Shown: in pieces, positions 44,094 through 54,015 of the stretch
How positions within the stretch are numbered: the stretch's first letter is position 1
Layout of the letters: each line of letters opens with the position of its first letter
NCBI GenBank assembly: GCA_030603695.1
Contig: JAUVXF010000001.1
Coordinates: 124,001 to 188,000 of the forward strand
Source: Natronohydrobacter sp.
Lineage (GTDB): Bacteria; Pseudomonadota; Alphaproteobacteria; Rhodobacterales; Rhodobacteraceae
Length of the DNA stretch: 64,000 nucleotides
Direction: 5' to 3'
Program-made: the position numbers and the translations under genes
Notes under the pieces: model-generated
Told to the model about the DNA's origin: nothing
The model's database searches: none
What the model saw: the letters and a program-made list of their open reading frames with translations, nothing else

Positions 44094-46007
44094 ATGGCTA
44101 AAGTCATCGGTATCGACCTTGGCACCACCAATTCCTGTGTCGCCATCATGGATGGCAGCCAGCCGCGCGTGATCGAGAATTCGGAAGGGGCGCGCACGAC
44201 CCCTTCCATTGTCGCCTTCACAGAGAATGAGCGGCTGGTTGGCCAGCCCGCAAAGCGGCAGGCTGTCACAAACCCCACCAACACGGTTTTCGCCGTCAAG
44301 CGCCTGATCGGGCGCCGCGTGACCGATGCAGAGGTGGAAAAGGACAAAAAGCTGGTTCCCTACACCATCATTGATGGTGGCAATGGTGATGCCTGGGTGG
44401 AAGCGCGCGGCGAGAAATACAGCCCGGCCCAGATTTCCGCCGTCACCCTGCAAAAGATGAAGGAAACCGCCGAAAGCTATCTGGGCGAGAAAGTCACGCA
44501 GGCCGTGATTACGGTTCCTGCCTATTTCAACGATGCCCAGCGTCAGGCCACCAAAGACGCAGGCAAGATTGCCGGGCTGGAAGTGCTGCGCATTATCAAC
44601 GAACCGACAGCCGCCGCGCTGGCCTATGGTCTGGACAAGAAAGACAGCCGCACGATTGCGGTCTATGACCTTGGGGGCGGCACATTCGATATCACCATTC
44701 TGGAAATCGATGATGGCCTGTTTGAAGTGAAATCCACCAACGGGGATACATTCCTTGGCGGCGAAGATTTCGATATGCGCATTGTCAATTACCTTGCGGA
44801 TGAGTTCAAGAAAGAGAATGGCGTTGATCTGACGCTGGATAAAATGGCGTTGCAGCGCCTGAAGGAAGCTGCGGAAAAGGCCAAGATCGAGCTGTCCAGC
44901 TCTAGCCAGACAGAGATCAACCAGCCCTTTATCAGCATGGACAAGAACACGGGCCAGCCCCTGCACCTGGTCATGAAGCTGACCCGCGCCAAGCTGGAAT
45001 CGCTGGTGGGCGATCTGATCAAGAACTCTCTCAAACCCTGTGCCGCCGCGCTGAAAGATGCGGGCCTGTCCAAGGGCGATATTGACGAGGTGATCTTGGT
45101 GGGCGGTATGACCCGCATGCCCAAGGTAATAGAGGAAGTGACCAATTTCTTTGGGAAAGAACCCCATAAGGGCGTGAACCCCGATGAAGTGGTGGCCATG
45201 GGCGCGGCCATTCAGGCAGGCGTTTTGCAAGGTGATGTGAAAGATGTTGTCCTTCTGGATGTCACCCCTCTCAGCCTTGGGATTGAAACGCTGGGCGGTG
45301 TGTTTACCCGTCTGATTGATCGCAACACCACGATTCCGACCAAGAAAAGCCAAGTGTTTTCCACCGCAGAGGACAACCAGAACGCGGTGACAATCCGTGT
45401 GTTCCAGGGCGAGCGTGAAATGGCGGCGGATAACAAAATCCTTGGCCAGTTCAATCTGGAAGATATCCCCCCCGCCCCGCGCGGCATGCCCCAGATTGAA
45501 GTCACCTTTGATATCGATGCCAATGGGATCGTGAATGTTTCGGCCCGCGACAAAGGCACGGGCAAGGAACAGAAGATCATCATCCAGGCCTCTGGCGGGT
45601 TGTCGGATGAGGATATCGAAAAGATGGTGCGCGATGCAGAGGCCAATGCCGATGCCGACAAGAAGCGCCGCGAATTGGTAGAGGCCAAAAATCAGGCAGA
45701 AAGCCTGATCCACTCTACCGAGAAAGCGGTGGAAGAGCACAAGGACAAGGTTGACCCCACCACGGTAGAGGCCATTGAACTGGCCATTGCCGCGCTGAAA
45801 GACACGCTGGAAGGCGAGGATGCGGGCAAGATCAAATCCGGTATCCAGAATGTGCAAGATGCCTCTATGAAGCTGGGAGAGGCCATTTACAAAGCGCAGG
45901 CCGAAGCCTCTGATGCAGGTGGCAGCGATGGCGATGATCCGCGCAGCGTGGATGACGATATCCTTGATGCCGATTTCGAGGATCTTGGCGAGAACAAGCG
46001 CAAATAA
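44094..46007 (+). CDS. dnaK: Molecular chaperone DnaK (Hsp70)
   Basis: DnaK binds unfolded proteins in an ATP-driven cycle with DnaJ and GrpE. The 637-residue protein is full length: [17 protein letters not shown] (5-21), [16 protein letters not shown] (about 167-182), the [16 protein letters not shown] phosphate motif, [13 protein letters not shown], the linker region near [18 protein letters not shown], and the acidic C-terminus [19 protein letters not shown]. dnaJ follows after a hairpin. Confidence 0.99.
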   Translation: MAKVIGIDLGTTNSCVAIMDGSQPRVIENSEGARTTPSIVAFTENERLVGQPAKRQAVTNPTNTVFAVKRLIGRRVTDAEVEKDKKLVPYTIIDGGNGDAWVEARGEKYSPAQISAVTLQKMKETAESYLGEKVTQAVITVPAYFNDAQRQATKDAGKIAGLEVLRIINEPTAAALAYGLDKKDSRTIAVYDLGGGTFDITILEIDDGLFEVKSTNGDTFLGGEDFDMRIVNYLADEFKKENGVDLTLDKMALQRLKEAAEKAKIELSSSSQTEINQPFISMDKNTGQPLHLVMKLTRAKLESLVGDLIKNSLKPCAAALKDAGLSKGDIDEVILVGGMTRMPKVIEEVTNFFGKEPHKGVNPDEVVAMGAAIQAGVLQGDVKDVVLLDVTPLSLGIETLGGVFTRLIDRNTTIPTKKSQVFSTAEDNQNAVTIRVFQGEREMAADNKILGQFNLEDIPPAPRGMPQIEVTFDIDANGIVNVSARDKGTGKEQKIIIQASGGLSDEDIEKMVRDAEANADADKKRRELVEAKNQAESLIHSTEKAVEEHKDKVDPTTVEAIELAIAALKDTLEGEDAGKIKSGIQNVQDASMKLGEAIYKAQAEASDAGGSDGDDPRSVDDDILDADFEDLGENKRK

Positions 46008-46029
46008 GCCCTATAGGCTGCAACCATCC

Positions 46030-46054
46030 CCCGGCCTGAAATGTTCAGGCCGGG
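46030..46054 (+). promoter_or_regulatory. Intercistronic hairpin between dnaK and dnaJ
   Basis: CCCGGCCTGAA (46030-46040) pairs perfectly with TTCAGGCCGGG (46044-46054) around a 3-nt loop. It lies 22 bases after the dnaK stop and 22 bases before the dnaJ start and lacks a T run. It may protect the dnaK message end and reduce dnaJ expression, as such hairpins do elsewhere. Confidence 0.5.
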
Positions 46055-46076
46055 TTCGCATTGGGAAAACACGATC

Positions 46077-47234
46077 ATGGCCAAACGCGATTTCTATGAT
46101 GTTCTTGGGGTGGATCGCTCTGCTTCGGCAGAAGAGATCAAAAAGGGCTATCGCAAAAAAGCCAAGGAATTGCACCCGGATCGCAATGCCGATAACCCAC
46201 AGGCAGAGGCCCAGTTCAAAGAAGCGAATGAAGCCTATGACATTCTGAAAGACCCGGAAAAGAAAGCCGCCTATGACCGGTATGGCCACGCGGCCTTTGA
46301 TGGTGGCATGGGCGGCGGGCCACGCGGGCCGCGGGGCGGGGGTATGGGCGGCAATGCCGATTTCGCCAGCGCGTTTTCCGATGTGTTTGAGGATCTGTTC
46401 GGCGATTTTGTGGGTGGCGGTGGCCGTGGCGGCGCGCGCACGCGCGCAAGCCGGGGGTCTGACCTGCGCTATAATATGCGGATCACGCTGGAAGAAGCCT
46501 ATGGCGGCACGAAAAAAACCATCCGCGTGCCGCGCCTTTCGGCCTGTGACAGCTGCAATGGCACAGGGGCAGAGGGCGGGGCGGAACCTGTCACTTGCCC
46601 CACCTGTTCGGGCATGGGCAAAGTGCGCGCGCAACAGGGCTTTTTCACCGTAGAACGCAGCTGCCCCACTTGCGGTGGCTCGGGTCAGATTGTGAAAAAC
46701 CCCTGCAAGGCCTGTGGTGGTGCCGGGCGCAAGGAAAAAGAGGCCAGCCTGTCTGTGAGCATTCCTGCCGGGGTGGAAACCGGCACGCGCATTCGTCTGT
46801 CAGGCGAGGGCGAAGCGGGGTTGCGGGGCGGGCCTGCGGGGGATCTGTATATCTTTGTGACAGTGGCCGATCACCCGATTTTCAAGCGCGATGATGTCAC
46901 GCTGTTTTGCCGCGTGCCTGTCAGCATGGCCCGCGCGGCCCTTGGCGGAGAGGTGGAAGTCCCCACCATAGATGGAGGCCGGTCGCGCGTGAAAGTGCCT
47001 GCTGGCAGCCAGTCTGGCCGACAAATGCGCCTGCGCGGCAAAGGCATGCCCGCGCTGCGCGGTGGTGGCCAGGGCGATATGCTGATTGAACTGGCGGTGG
47101 AAACCCCTGTCAATCTGACTGCGCGGCAAAAAGAATTGCTGGAAGAGTTTGAAAAGCTGAGTGCCGAAAACAACCCCGAAGGCAGCAGCTTTTTTGACAA
47201 GGTCAAGCATTTCTGGGACGGGATGAAGAACTGA
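46077..47234 (+). CDS. dnaJ: Chaperone protein DnaJ (Hsp40)
   Basis: The 385-residue co-chaperone has a J domain (5-70) with HPD at 33-35, a Gly-rich region (about 77-110), four zinc-binding CxxCxGxG repeats ([32 protein letters not shown], about 155-220) and the C-terminal substrate domains. The start at 46077 gives the standard [12 protein letters not shown]; an in-frame upstream ATG lies in the hairpin loop and is not likely used. It forms an operon with dnaK. Confidence 0.98.
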   Translation: MAKRDFYDVLGVDRSASAEEIKKGYRKKAKELHPDRNADNPQAEAQFKEANEAYDILKDPEKKAAYDRYGHAAFDGGMGGGPRGPRGGGMGGNADFASAFSDVFEDLFGDFVGGGGRGGARTRASRGSDLRYNMRITLEEAYGGTKKTIRVPRLSACDSCNGTGAEGGAEPVTCPTCSGMGKVRAQQGFFTVERSCPTCGGSGQIVKNPCKACGGAGRKEKEASLSVSIPAGVETGTRIRLSGEGEAGLRGGPAGDLYIFVTVADHPIFKRDDVTLFCRVPVSMARAALGGEVEVPTIDGGRSRVKVPAGSQSGRQMRLRGKGMPALRGGGQGDMLIELAVETPVNLTARQKELLEEFEKLSAENNPEGSSFFDKVKHFWDGMKN

Positions 47235-47338
47235 TGCCCCAAACGGGCCAAAGCTCTTTCAGCAAAAGGTGCCAGAGGTTTTCGGCCTGAAATTGCGACA
47301 AGGCAAAACGCCTTAAGGTGCGGGGCTGTCAGCCGTTC

Positions 47339-47560
47339 TTATTCTGTGCAGCCGCGCGCGCCCGAATGTTGTCCGGAATAACTGCATGTGGGCTGGCTGG
47401 GCTGTGTCACATGGCAGCGCTGCCCCGCTTCGCCCTTGGGCAAAAGGGGGCCGGATGCAGAAAGCCCCTCCAGCGGCATGGTGCAGGTTTGCGGCTCTGG
47501 CGGTGCCGGGGCGCAGGCCGATAAGGTTAGCAAGCCCAAAAAGGCAATTCTTGCCCGCAT
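47339..47560 (-). CDS. Small predicted lipoprotein, 73 aa
   Basis: The start at 47560 follows AAGGA by about nine bases. MRARIAFLGLLTLSAC is a lipoprotein signal with lipobox LSAC, so Cys16 would be lipidated; the next residues APAPPEP form a typical tether. The short mature part has four more cysteines (QTCTM, QRCHV, TCSYSG, GCTE) and could be held by disulphides. No family recognised. It is convergent with dnaJ and alone on its strand. The small size leaves some doubt. Confidence 0.5.
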   Translation of the reverse strand: MRARIAFLGLLTLSACAPAPPEPQTCTMPLEGLSASGPLLPKGEAGQRCHVTQPSQPTCSYSGQHSGARGCTE

Positions 47561-47666
47561 GAATGCTGTTCCTTTCCACCGCGTGCGCGCCAAGCCCCGA
47601 TCAGCCCTGCCCCCAGACTATCCGCTTTGGGCAGGGTGCGGCAAGATTATCTTGCGTGTGCGCCTG

Positions 47667-47960
47667 TTATCCTTTGCGGCAGGGCGCGGCGCGCAAAACA
47701 TAATGGCCGGGGCGCACCAGTTGCCGCCGCTCTTCATAGATGGCCGGGTAGTGCATGCGATACACCTGATGAACCCCGCCGCCATTGCGATGTTCCAGCC
47801 GCATTTCAGCCTCTTTGACCAGATGTTTGGTTATGCGAAATTCAGGCTCTACATACACCTTGTCAAAACACTCTACCACATGCCCGCTTGATGCGGCGGC
47901 AGGGGGTGCGATAAAGGGGGCCAGCGCAAGGGCCAGCGCCGGAAGTGCGAAATGTTTCAT
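47667..47960 (-). CDS. Small secreted protein of unknown function, 97 aa
   Basis: The start at 47960 follows GGAG by about seven bases and gives a clear signal peptide: MKHFALPALALALAPFIAPPAAAS, cleaved near residue 24. The mature part of about 73 residues is basic with His and Tyr residues (VECFDKVYVEPEFR, HYPAIYEERRQLVRPGHYVLR) and two cysteines. No domain recognised. A longer upstream frame lacks signal features. It is transcribed away from radC. Confidence 0.6.
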   Translation of the reverse strand: MKHFALPALALALAPFIAPPAAASSGHVVECFDKVYVEPEFRITKHLVKEAEMRLEHRNGGGVHQVYRMHYPAIYEERRQLVRPGHYVLRAAPCRKG

Positions 47961-48162
47961 GCTGTTCTCCACTTTAAAAATGTGTCTTGTCATAATTTGA
48001 CTGCTCAAATGCGCCTTGTGCGAAACGCTGTGCGGCGGCTTTGCCCCCAATCTGCGCTTGCGTAATAATATTAGCACCCCGGCCTTCAGCCCGCAACAAC
48101 TCTGCGTTGCAAGGCCAGTATGATTAACCAAATCTTAGCCTGTTTGCGGCACTCTGGCCCGC

Positions 48163-48933
48163 ATGATTGACCATGACCAAAGCCATTTCTCCGAAACCCT
48201 GCCGCTCTTTGGCCCTGCGCCCGCTGTGCAGGCAGACCCCGCGCCCTGTGGGGGGAAATTGCCCTCTTACATCAAAGATCATCGCCAACGCCTGCGCGCG
48301 CGGTTTTCGGTGGGCGGTGCGCAGGCCATGCCGGATTATGAATTGCTGGAACTTATCCTGTTTCGCGCCATCCCGCGGCAGGATGTGAAACCGCTTGCGC
48401 ATCAGCTGATCACAACATTCGGGGATCTGAATTGCGTTATCACCGCCCCGCCCGCACGCTTGCGCAGCCTGCCGGGGGTGGGCGATGCTGTGATAACCGA
48501 ATTGAAACTGTTTGAAGCCTGCGCGCAACGCATGATGCGTGCGCGTGTGATCAACCGGCCCTTGCTGTCCAGTTGGAATGCCGTGCTGGATTACTGCCAT
48601 ACCACGATGGCGCACCGCGAAACCGAACAATTTCGCATTCTGTTTCTGGATCGCAAGAATTTCCTGATCGCCGATGAAGCGCAGGGCGAGGGCACGGTGG
48701 ATCATGTGCCTGTCTACCCGCGCGAGGTGATGCGCCGCGCGCTGGAACTGAACGCCTGTGCGTTGGTGCTGGTGCATAACCACCCGTCGGGCGACCCCAC
48801 GCCATCGCAGGCCGATATCATCATGACGCAAACCATCCGCACAGTGGCCGAAGCGCTGTCCATTACCCTGCATGATCATATCGTGATCGGCAAATCCTGC
48901 GAGCTGAGCTTTCGCAGCGAAGGGCTGTTATAA
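48163..48933 (+). CDS. radC: RadC/JAB-type DNA repair family protein
   Basis: The 256-residue protein has an N-terminal helix-hairpin-helix-like region (LRSLPGVGDAVITELKLFEAC, about 100-120) and a C-terminal JAB/MPN metalloprotease fold with the motif HNHPSGDPTPS (205-215) and an upstream Glu in the FRILFLDRKNFLIADE region. Despite the name, a DNA-repair role for RadC is not firmly shown. The upstream Met at 48163 is the first in frame. No phage or toxin genes surround it. Confidence 0.9.
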   Translation: MIDHDQSHFSETLPLFGPAPAVQADPAPCGGKLPSYIKDHRQRLRARFSVGGAQAMPDYELLELILFRAIPRQDVKPLAHQLITTFGDLNCVITAPPARLRSLPGVGDAVITELKLFEACAQRMMRARVINRPLLSSWNAVLDYCHTTMAHRETEQFRILFLDRKNFLIADEAQGEGTVDHVPVYPREVMRRALELNACALVLVHNHPSGDPTPSQADIIMTQTIRTVAEALSITLHDHIVIGKSCELSFRSEGLL

Positions 48934-48975
48934 GCGGCTTGGGGCAATTCGCAATCATCGGGCTGCAAGGCGGCG

Positions 48976-49992
48976 TTAGTGCTGGCCCATTGCGGCGGCA
49001 AGGTGAATATCCATCACGCTTATCCCCGGTTCTGCCGGGCAATCGGGGGCCGCAAACACCAGTTCTTTCATGTCAGACGGGATGGCGCCTTGCGATTGCG
49101 ACAGAAAGGCGCGCAGGTCTTGCCCGCATTGCGTGGCGCTGAACCGTGCCTCAACCTCGACATGGGTTTGGGGCAACAGCGCCAAGGGCAGCGAATAGAT
49201 TTGCGCCATCATCGGCTCTGGCCCGCGCAATTCGCCCAATGACATCAAAAATGCCTCTTCCAGATCTGGGTCAAATGGCCGCGCGGCGTGGATATGCCCG
49301 GCATCGCCATAGCCCGCGCCATTGTGATAGGCATGCAGGCCAAACCCGGCATCCCCCGTCCATTGCAGAACAAAACGCGCATAGTTTTCAGCATCTTCCA
49401 CAAGGGCCGTCGCGCTAAGATAGCTGTCATCATGCAGAAAGACATCCACTTGCGCCTGTTGCGCCAATGCCGGAATATAGGTGGAAAACTGGCCATCCGG
49501 CCCCAGATAGGCGCTGAAAGCCAGATCCCCATGGCCGATGACAAAGCGCGTATCTGGCGCGCAAGGCGCGTTTAGCGCCAGTTCCAGCAGGCCGTCAAAG
49601 GCGGCAGTCACCGCCAGTGTCGGGGTGCAATCCTGTTGCTCTGGCGCAGCATCGGCCTGTTGCTCTGGCGCCTGCACCAAGGGTGCGTTTGGGGGGAGCG
49701 CGGGCTGTGCCTGTGCCACATCCGCCAGAGGCGGCTGCTCTGGTTCGGCCACGGATTCTGCCACGGATTCTGCCACGGTTTCCGCTACTGTTTCGGCCGC
49801 CGTTTCCGTCATTTGCAATCTTGGCGCATCTTCGGCCGGGGGCGTGGGCTGCGCTGGCGCTGAAATTGCCGCCAGATCAAGCCCCGGCCCCTCTCTGCCC
49901 CCGCGCGGCAAAAGATCGGGCAGCAAAACCACTGCGCCCGCCACAACCACACAAAGGATCGAAACGCCCCGAATGATGACCGTCTTGTCCAT
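48976..49992 (-). CDS. SecA-adjacent single-span periplasmic protein with AE(T/S)V repeats
   Basis: The 338-residue protein has one N-terminal span (RGVSILCVVVAGAVVLLPDLL, about 8-28), then a Pro/Ala/Gln-rich low-complexity stretch that includes five tandem four-residue units of the form AE(T/S)V (about 65-84), and a folded C-terminal domain (about 125-338) with CTPTLAVTAAFDGLLELALNAPC and a later Cys pair (TQCGQDL, APDCPAE). The domain is probably periplasmic. No family assigned. It lies 181 bases downstream of secA on the same strand. Start at 49992 follows GGGTAGGG. Confidence 0.7.
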   Translation of the reverse strand: MDKTVIIRGVSILCVVVAGAVVLLPDLLPRGGREGPGLDLAAISAPAQPTPPAEDAPRLQMTETAAETVAETVAESVAESVAEPEQPPLADVAQAQPALPPNAPLVQAPEQQADAAPEQQDCTPTLAVTAAFDGLLELALNAPCAPDTRFVIGHGDLAFSAYLGPDGQFSTYIPALAQQAQVDVFLHDDSYLSATALVEDAENYARFVLQWTGDAGFGLHAYHNGAGYGDAGHIHAARPFDPDLEEAFLMSLGELRGPEPMMAQIYSLPLALLPQTHVEVEARFSATQCGQDLRAFLSQSQGAIPSDMKELVFAAPDCPAEPGISVMDIHLAAAMGQH

Positions 49993-50173
49993 AACCCTAC
50001 CCGCTTTGCCGGAACATGCGCCTGCATGGCGCATGATTCGGGCGGCAATACGGCAAGATCGGGGCTGTTGCGGAAAAGCAAAAACGCGGGGTGTACTGCC
50101 TGAGGTGTTAATGGCGCTTTGACAAATAATCCTGTCTTGTCATGTCGCGTTCATTCTCATTCACGCGACCGAC

Positions 50174-52864
50174 CTAAACCAAACTCCCATGGCAATGCTT
50201 GAACTTCTTGCCAGACCCGCAAGGGCATGGGTCATTGCGGCCCGGATTTCCCCATGTTTCCGGGTTGGTTTCGTCAAATCCGTCCACCAGTGGGGTGGGC
50301 GCTTCGCCCGCGTTTTCGGCGGCCACTTTCAGGCTTTGCTGGTGCAGCGCCATTTGTTGCAGCATGGCTTTTTGTTCTTCTTCGCTGAGCGGGCGAATGC
50401 GCGACAAATAGCGCGTTACATCCTCGCGCAGCGAATTGAGCATTTTTTCAAACAGCACAAACCCGTCGGTTTTATATTCGTTCAGCGGGTCTTTCTGGGC
50501 ATAGCCGCGAAAGCGCACGGCAGAGCGCAGATAATCAAGGCTTAGCAAATGTTCGCGCCATTTGCGGTCAATCGTTTCCAGCAGGATTTGCTTTTCCAGA
50601 TTGCGCAATGTGTCTTCGCCAAATTGCGCCAGTTTCTCTGCCATCAATGTATCAGAGGCTTCTGTCAGGCGCTCGCGCACCACATCCTGATCCACGCCGT
50701 CTTCTTCGCCCCATGCCTCTGCCGGCACATCCAGCCCCAGCTTGTCGCGGGCATCGGCGCGCAGCCCTGCCATATCCCACTGTTCGGAATAGGATTTTGG
50801 CGGCATATGGGTATCAATCACATCATCGATCACCTGATGGCGCATGTCATCCACGATCTCTGACAGATCATCGGATTCCATAATCTCCAGCCGCTGATCA
50901 AAAATCACGCGGCGTTGGTCATTCATCACGTTATCGTATTTCAGCAATTCTTTGCGAATATCGAAATTGCGCGCTTCCACTTTGCCTTGGGCTTTTTCCA
51001 GCGATTTATTCACCCAAGGGTGCACAATCGCTTCGCCCTCTTTCATGCCCAAAGTGGACAACACTTTTTCCAGCCGTTCAGAGCCGAAAATGCGCATCAG
51101 ATCATCTTCAAGGCTGAGGAAGAAAACAGAGCGCCCCGGATCACCCTGACGGCCAGAGCGGCCGCGCAACTGGTTGTCAATGCGGCGGCTTTCATGGCGT
51201 TCCGTGGCCAGCACGAACAACCCGCCTGCATCTTTTACCTTTTTCTTTTCATCGGCCACTTCGCCGTCTATCCGCGCGCGAGTTTCTGCCGGATCGGCCT
51301 TTGGATCGGCGGCCAAGGCTTGGAGAACGCGCATTTCCACATTGCCGCCAAGCTGAATATCCGTGCCGCGCCCGGCCATATTGGTGGCAATTGTCACCGC
51401 CCCAAGGCGGCCCGCATCTGCCACGATTTGCGCTTCTTGTTCATGCTGGCGGGCATTGAGCACGTTATGGGTAATGCCCGCGCTTTTCAGCAGGGCCGAC
51501 AATTCCTCAGATTTCTCGATAGAGGTGGTGCCCACCAGAATGGGCTGGCCTTTGGCATGGGCGGTGCGGATTTCTTCCAGCACGCCATCCAGCTTTTCGC
51601 GGGCGGTGCGGTAAACCTGGTCATGTTCATCCAGACGCGCGATTGGCAGGTTGGTGGGAATTTCCACCACGCCCAGATTATAAATTTCCTTGAATTCATC
51701 TGCCTCGGTAGAGGCCGTGCCTGTCATCCCGCCCAGTTTTTTATACAGGCGGAAATAGTTTTGAAAGGTGACAGAGGCATAGGTCACGTTTTCGGGCTGG
51801 ATCGCGCAGCCCTCTTTTGCCTCTATTGCCTGATGCAGCCCTTCAGACAGGCGCCGCCCGGCCATCATCCGGCCTGTGAATTCATCGATCAAAACCACCT
51901 GCCCATCGCGGACAATGTAATTCTGGTCTTTGTGGAACAGTTTATGCGCGCGCAAACCCTGATTGACATGATGCACAAGCGAGGTGGATTCGGGATCATA
52001 CAGCGATTGCCCTTCGGGCAGGTAGCCTGCCTCGTGCAATTTGGCCTCGATAAATTCGTTGCCATCATCGCTGAGGGTGGCATTGCGGATTTTTTCGTCA
52101 ATCGTGTAATGCTCTGGCTGCAAAAGCGGGATCAGCGCGTTTACCTTCACATACAGATCGGATTTATCTTCGGCCGGGCCAGAGATAATCAGCGGTGTGC
52201 GGGCCTCGTCAATCAGGATCGAATCCACCTCATCGACGATGGCAAAATAATGGCCGCGCTGGCTCATTTCCTCGCGGCGAAGGCGCATATTGTCGCGCAG
52301 GTAATCAAAGCCCAATTCGTTATTGGTGGCATAGGTCACATCTGCGGCATAGGCGGCCTTTTTCTCGGCATCGGGCTGTTGTGAATAGACAACGCCGCAG
52401 GTCATGCCCAGCCGTTCAAACACTTTGCCCATCCATTGAGAGTCGCGCTTGGCCAGATAATCATTCACTGTCACCACATGCACGCCCAAGCCCGTCAGGG
52501 CATTCAGATAGGCGGGGAAGGTGGCGACAAGGGTTTTCCCCTCGCCCGTTTTCATTTCGGCGATATTGCCTTTATGCAGGAAAATCCCACCAATCAGCTG
52601 CACATCAAAGGCGCGCAGGCCCAATGCGCGGCGCGCGCCTTCGCGGCAATTGGCAAAGGCTTCGGCCAGCACATCATCCAGACTGGCCCCATCGGCCACG
52701 CGGGCCTTCAATTCTTGCGTTTTGGCCACCAGATCGGCGTCTGACATGGCCTGAAACTGCGGCTCCAGCGCGTTGATCTGGGCAACCAGCGGGCGGACGG
52801 ATTTTACCTTGCGGTCATTTGCCGTGCCAAAAACCTTTTTCGTGATCGCTCCAAGCCCAAGCAT
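50174..52864 (-). CDS. secA: Preprotein translocase ATPase SecA
   Basis: SecA drives protein export through SecYEG. The 896-residue protein has Walker A MKTGEGKT (104-111), the DEAD-like [20 protein letters not shown] segment, the [11 protein letters not shown] and GTTSIEKSE blocks, [14 protein letters not shown] in the second helicase domain, and a zinc-binding C-terminal tail [17 protein letters not shown] for SecB or ribosome contact. The start at 52864 ([13 protein letters not shown]) is standard. It is divergent from ppiC, another export gene. Confidence 0.99.
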   Translation of the reverse strand: MLGLGAITKKVFGTANDRKVKSVRPLVAQINALEPQFQAMSDADLVAKTQELKARVADGASLDDVLAEAFANCREGARRALGLRAFDVQLIGGIFLHKGNIAEMKTGEGKTLVATFPAYLNALTGLGVHVVTVNDYLAKRDSQWMGKVFERLGMTCGVVYSQQPDAEKKAAYAADVTYATNNELGFDYLRDNMRLRREEMSQRGHYFAIVDEVDSILIDEARTPLIISGPAEDKSDLYVKVNALIPLLQPEHYTIDEKIRNATLSDDGNEFIEAKLHEAGYLPEGQSLYDPESTSLVHHVNQGLRAHKLFHKDQNYIVRDGQVVLIDEFTGRMMAGRRLSEGLHQAIEAKEGCAIQPENVTYASVTFQNYFRLYKKLGGMTGTASTEADEFKEIYNLGVVEIPTNLPIARLDEHDQVYRTAREKLDGVLEEIRTAHAKGQPILVGTTSIEKSEELSALLKSAGITHNVLNARQHEQEAQIVADAGRLGAVTIATNMAGRGTDIQLGGNVEMRVLQALAADPKADPAETRARIDGEVADEKKKVKDAGGLFVLATERHESRRIDNQLRGRSGRQGDPGRSVFFLSLEDDLMRIFGSERLEKVLSTLGMKEGEAIVHPWVNKSLEKAQGKVEARNFDIRKELLKYDNVMNDQRRVIFDQRLEIMESDDLSEIVDDMRHQVIDDVIDTHMPPKSYSEQWDMAGLRADARDKLGLDVPAEAWGEEDGVDQDVVRERLTEASDTLMAEKLAQFGEDTLRNLEKQILLETIDRKWREHLLSLDYLRSAVRFRGYAQKDPLNEYKTDGFVLFEKMLNSLREDVTRYLSRIRPLSEEEQKAMLQQMALHQQSLKVAAENAGEAPTPLVDGFDETNPETWGNPGRNDPCPCGSGKKFKHCHGSLV

Positions 52865-53090
52865 GCGCTCTCTGCCTCTCTGTGTGCCATCTTGCGGCCC
52901 CAAAATGTGCCGCTAACCAATTCGTCATGGCCTGCCGCAAGTGCCGGGGTTGTCGGCGCGCGCAGGCTTCCATAGAAGGGCAGGTGAACCGCACGGCCCC
53001 CTTGCACAGGTCAGACCTGCCAGCGATGTAATGGGCGGCCCCAAAAGTGTCAACGATGCGCGCCCCGCGCACCCTGTCTGGAGTAGAAAT

Positions 53091-53948
53091 ATGCGCCGAT
53101 TTTCACGTTTCAGTGTTGCCCTTGCCACCACAGTGGCGCTTGCCGCGCCGGTTTTTGCCCAGTCAGAGGCCAGCCGCGACACAGTGCTTGCCACTGTAAA
53201 CGGAACAGAGATTACGCTTGGTCATGTGCTGGCCGCGCGCGATGTGCTGCCAGACCAGTTTCGCAACATGCCCGCCGAAGCGTTGTTTGAGCCGCTGGTG
53301 GAACAGTTGATCGAACAAACTGCCCTGATGCAGCAAACCGAAGCCACGCTTGGCGCGCGCGAGTTGCTGGCGCTGGAAAACGAGCGCCGCGCTTTCATCG
53401 CCAATGCAGCGCTGACCCGCGCCGCCGAAGCTGCGCTGTCTGAAGACGCCATTGCCGCCGCCTATGCCGATTTCGTGGCAGAGTTTGAAGCGCGAGAGCC
53501 GCAGCCGGAATTCAACGCCTCGCATATCATTGTGGAAACAGAGGAAGAAGCCGCAGCCCTGCGCGCCGAACTGGATGCAGGCGCGGATTTTGCCGAACTG
53601 GCGCGCGAGCATTCTTTTGATGGTGCGGCGGCCAATGGTGGGTCGCTGGGCTGGTTTGGGCTTGGGGCGATGATCCCGGAATTTGAACAGGCTGTGCAAG
53701 AGCTGGACGTGGGCGCCTATATGGGGCCGCTGCAAACGCAGTTTGGCTGGCATCTGGTTTTGCTGAATGATACCCGCATGGCCCAGCCCCCCGCTTTGGA
53801 AGAGATGCGCCCGGCGCTGGCGGAGAACTTGCAGCGCGAGGCCGCACAGGCCGAACTGACCCGCGCCACCGAAGCCGCCAGCGTAGAGCGCGCCTATGAC
53901 GCGCTTGATCCCGCGATCCTGCTGCAATCAGACCTTCTGGACGAGTGA
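53091..53948 (+). CDS. Periplasmic peptidyl-prolyl isomerase, parvulin (PpiC/SurA type)
   Basis: The 285-residue protein has a signal peptide (RFSVALATTVALAAPVFAQ, cleaved near residue 24), an N-terminal helical chaperone-like region and a parvulin domain (about 140-245) with ASHIIVETEEEAAALRAEL, AREHSFDGAAANGGSLGWFGLGAMIPEFEQAV and FGWHLVLL. It assists folding of exported proteins, which fits its divergence from secA. The start at 53091 follows GGAG by eight bases. A hairpin (53969-53996) follows. Confidence 0.92.
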   Translation: MRRFSRFSVALATTVALAAPVFAQSEASRDTVLATVNGTEITLGHVLAARDVLPDQFRNMPAEALFEPLVEQLIEQTALMQQTEATLGARELLALENERRAFIANAALTRAAEAALSEDAIAAAYADFVAEFEAREPQPEFNASHIIVETEEEAAALRAELDAGADFAELAREHSFDGAAANGGSLGWFGLGAMIPEFEQAVQELDVGAYMGPLQTQFGWHLVLLNDTRMAQPPALEEMRPALAENLQREAAQAELTRATEAASVERAYDALDPAILLQSDLLDE

Positions 53949-53968
53949 AGCGCCACAGGGTAAAGGGA

Positions 53969-53996
53969 AAACCGGGCCGCAGAGCTGGCCCGGTTT
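53969..53996 (+). terminator. Terminator-like hairpin after ppiC
   Basis: AAACCGGGCC (53969-53978) pairs perfectly with GGCCCGGTTT (53987-53996) around an 8-nt loop, 20 bases past the ppiC stop and just before argJ. The T run is only three bases, so readthrough into argJ is plausible. Confidence 0.6.
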
Positions 53997-54015
53997 CGCC
54001 ATGGAGAGCACGGAA

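Noticed and set aside
44022-45857. A 611-codon open frame antisense to dnaK
   Set aside because: Shadow of the dnaK codon pattern; no ribosome site or family match.
50915-52384. A 489-codon open frame antisense to secA
   Set aside because: Shadow frame with skewed composition; secA is certain on the other strand.
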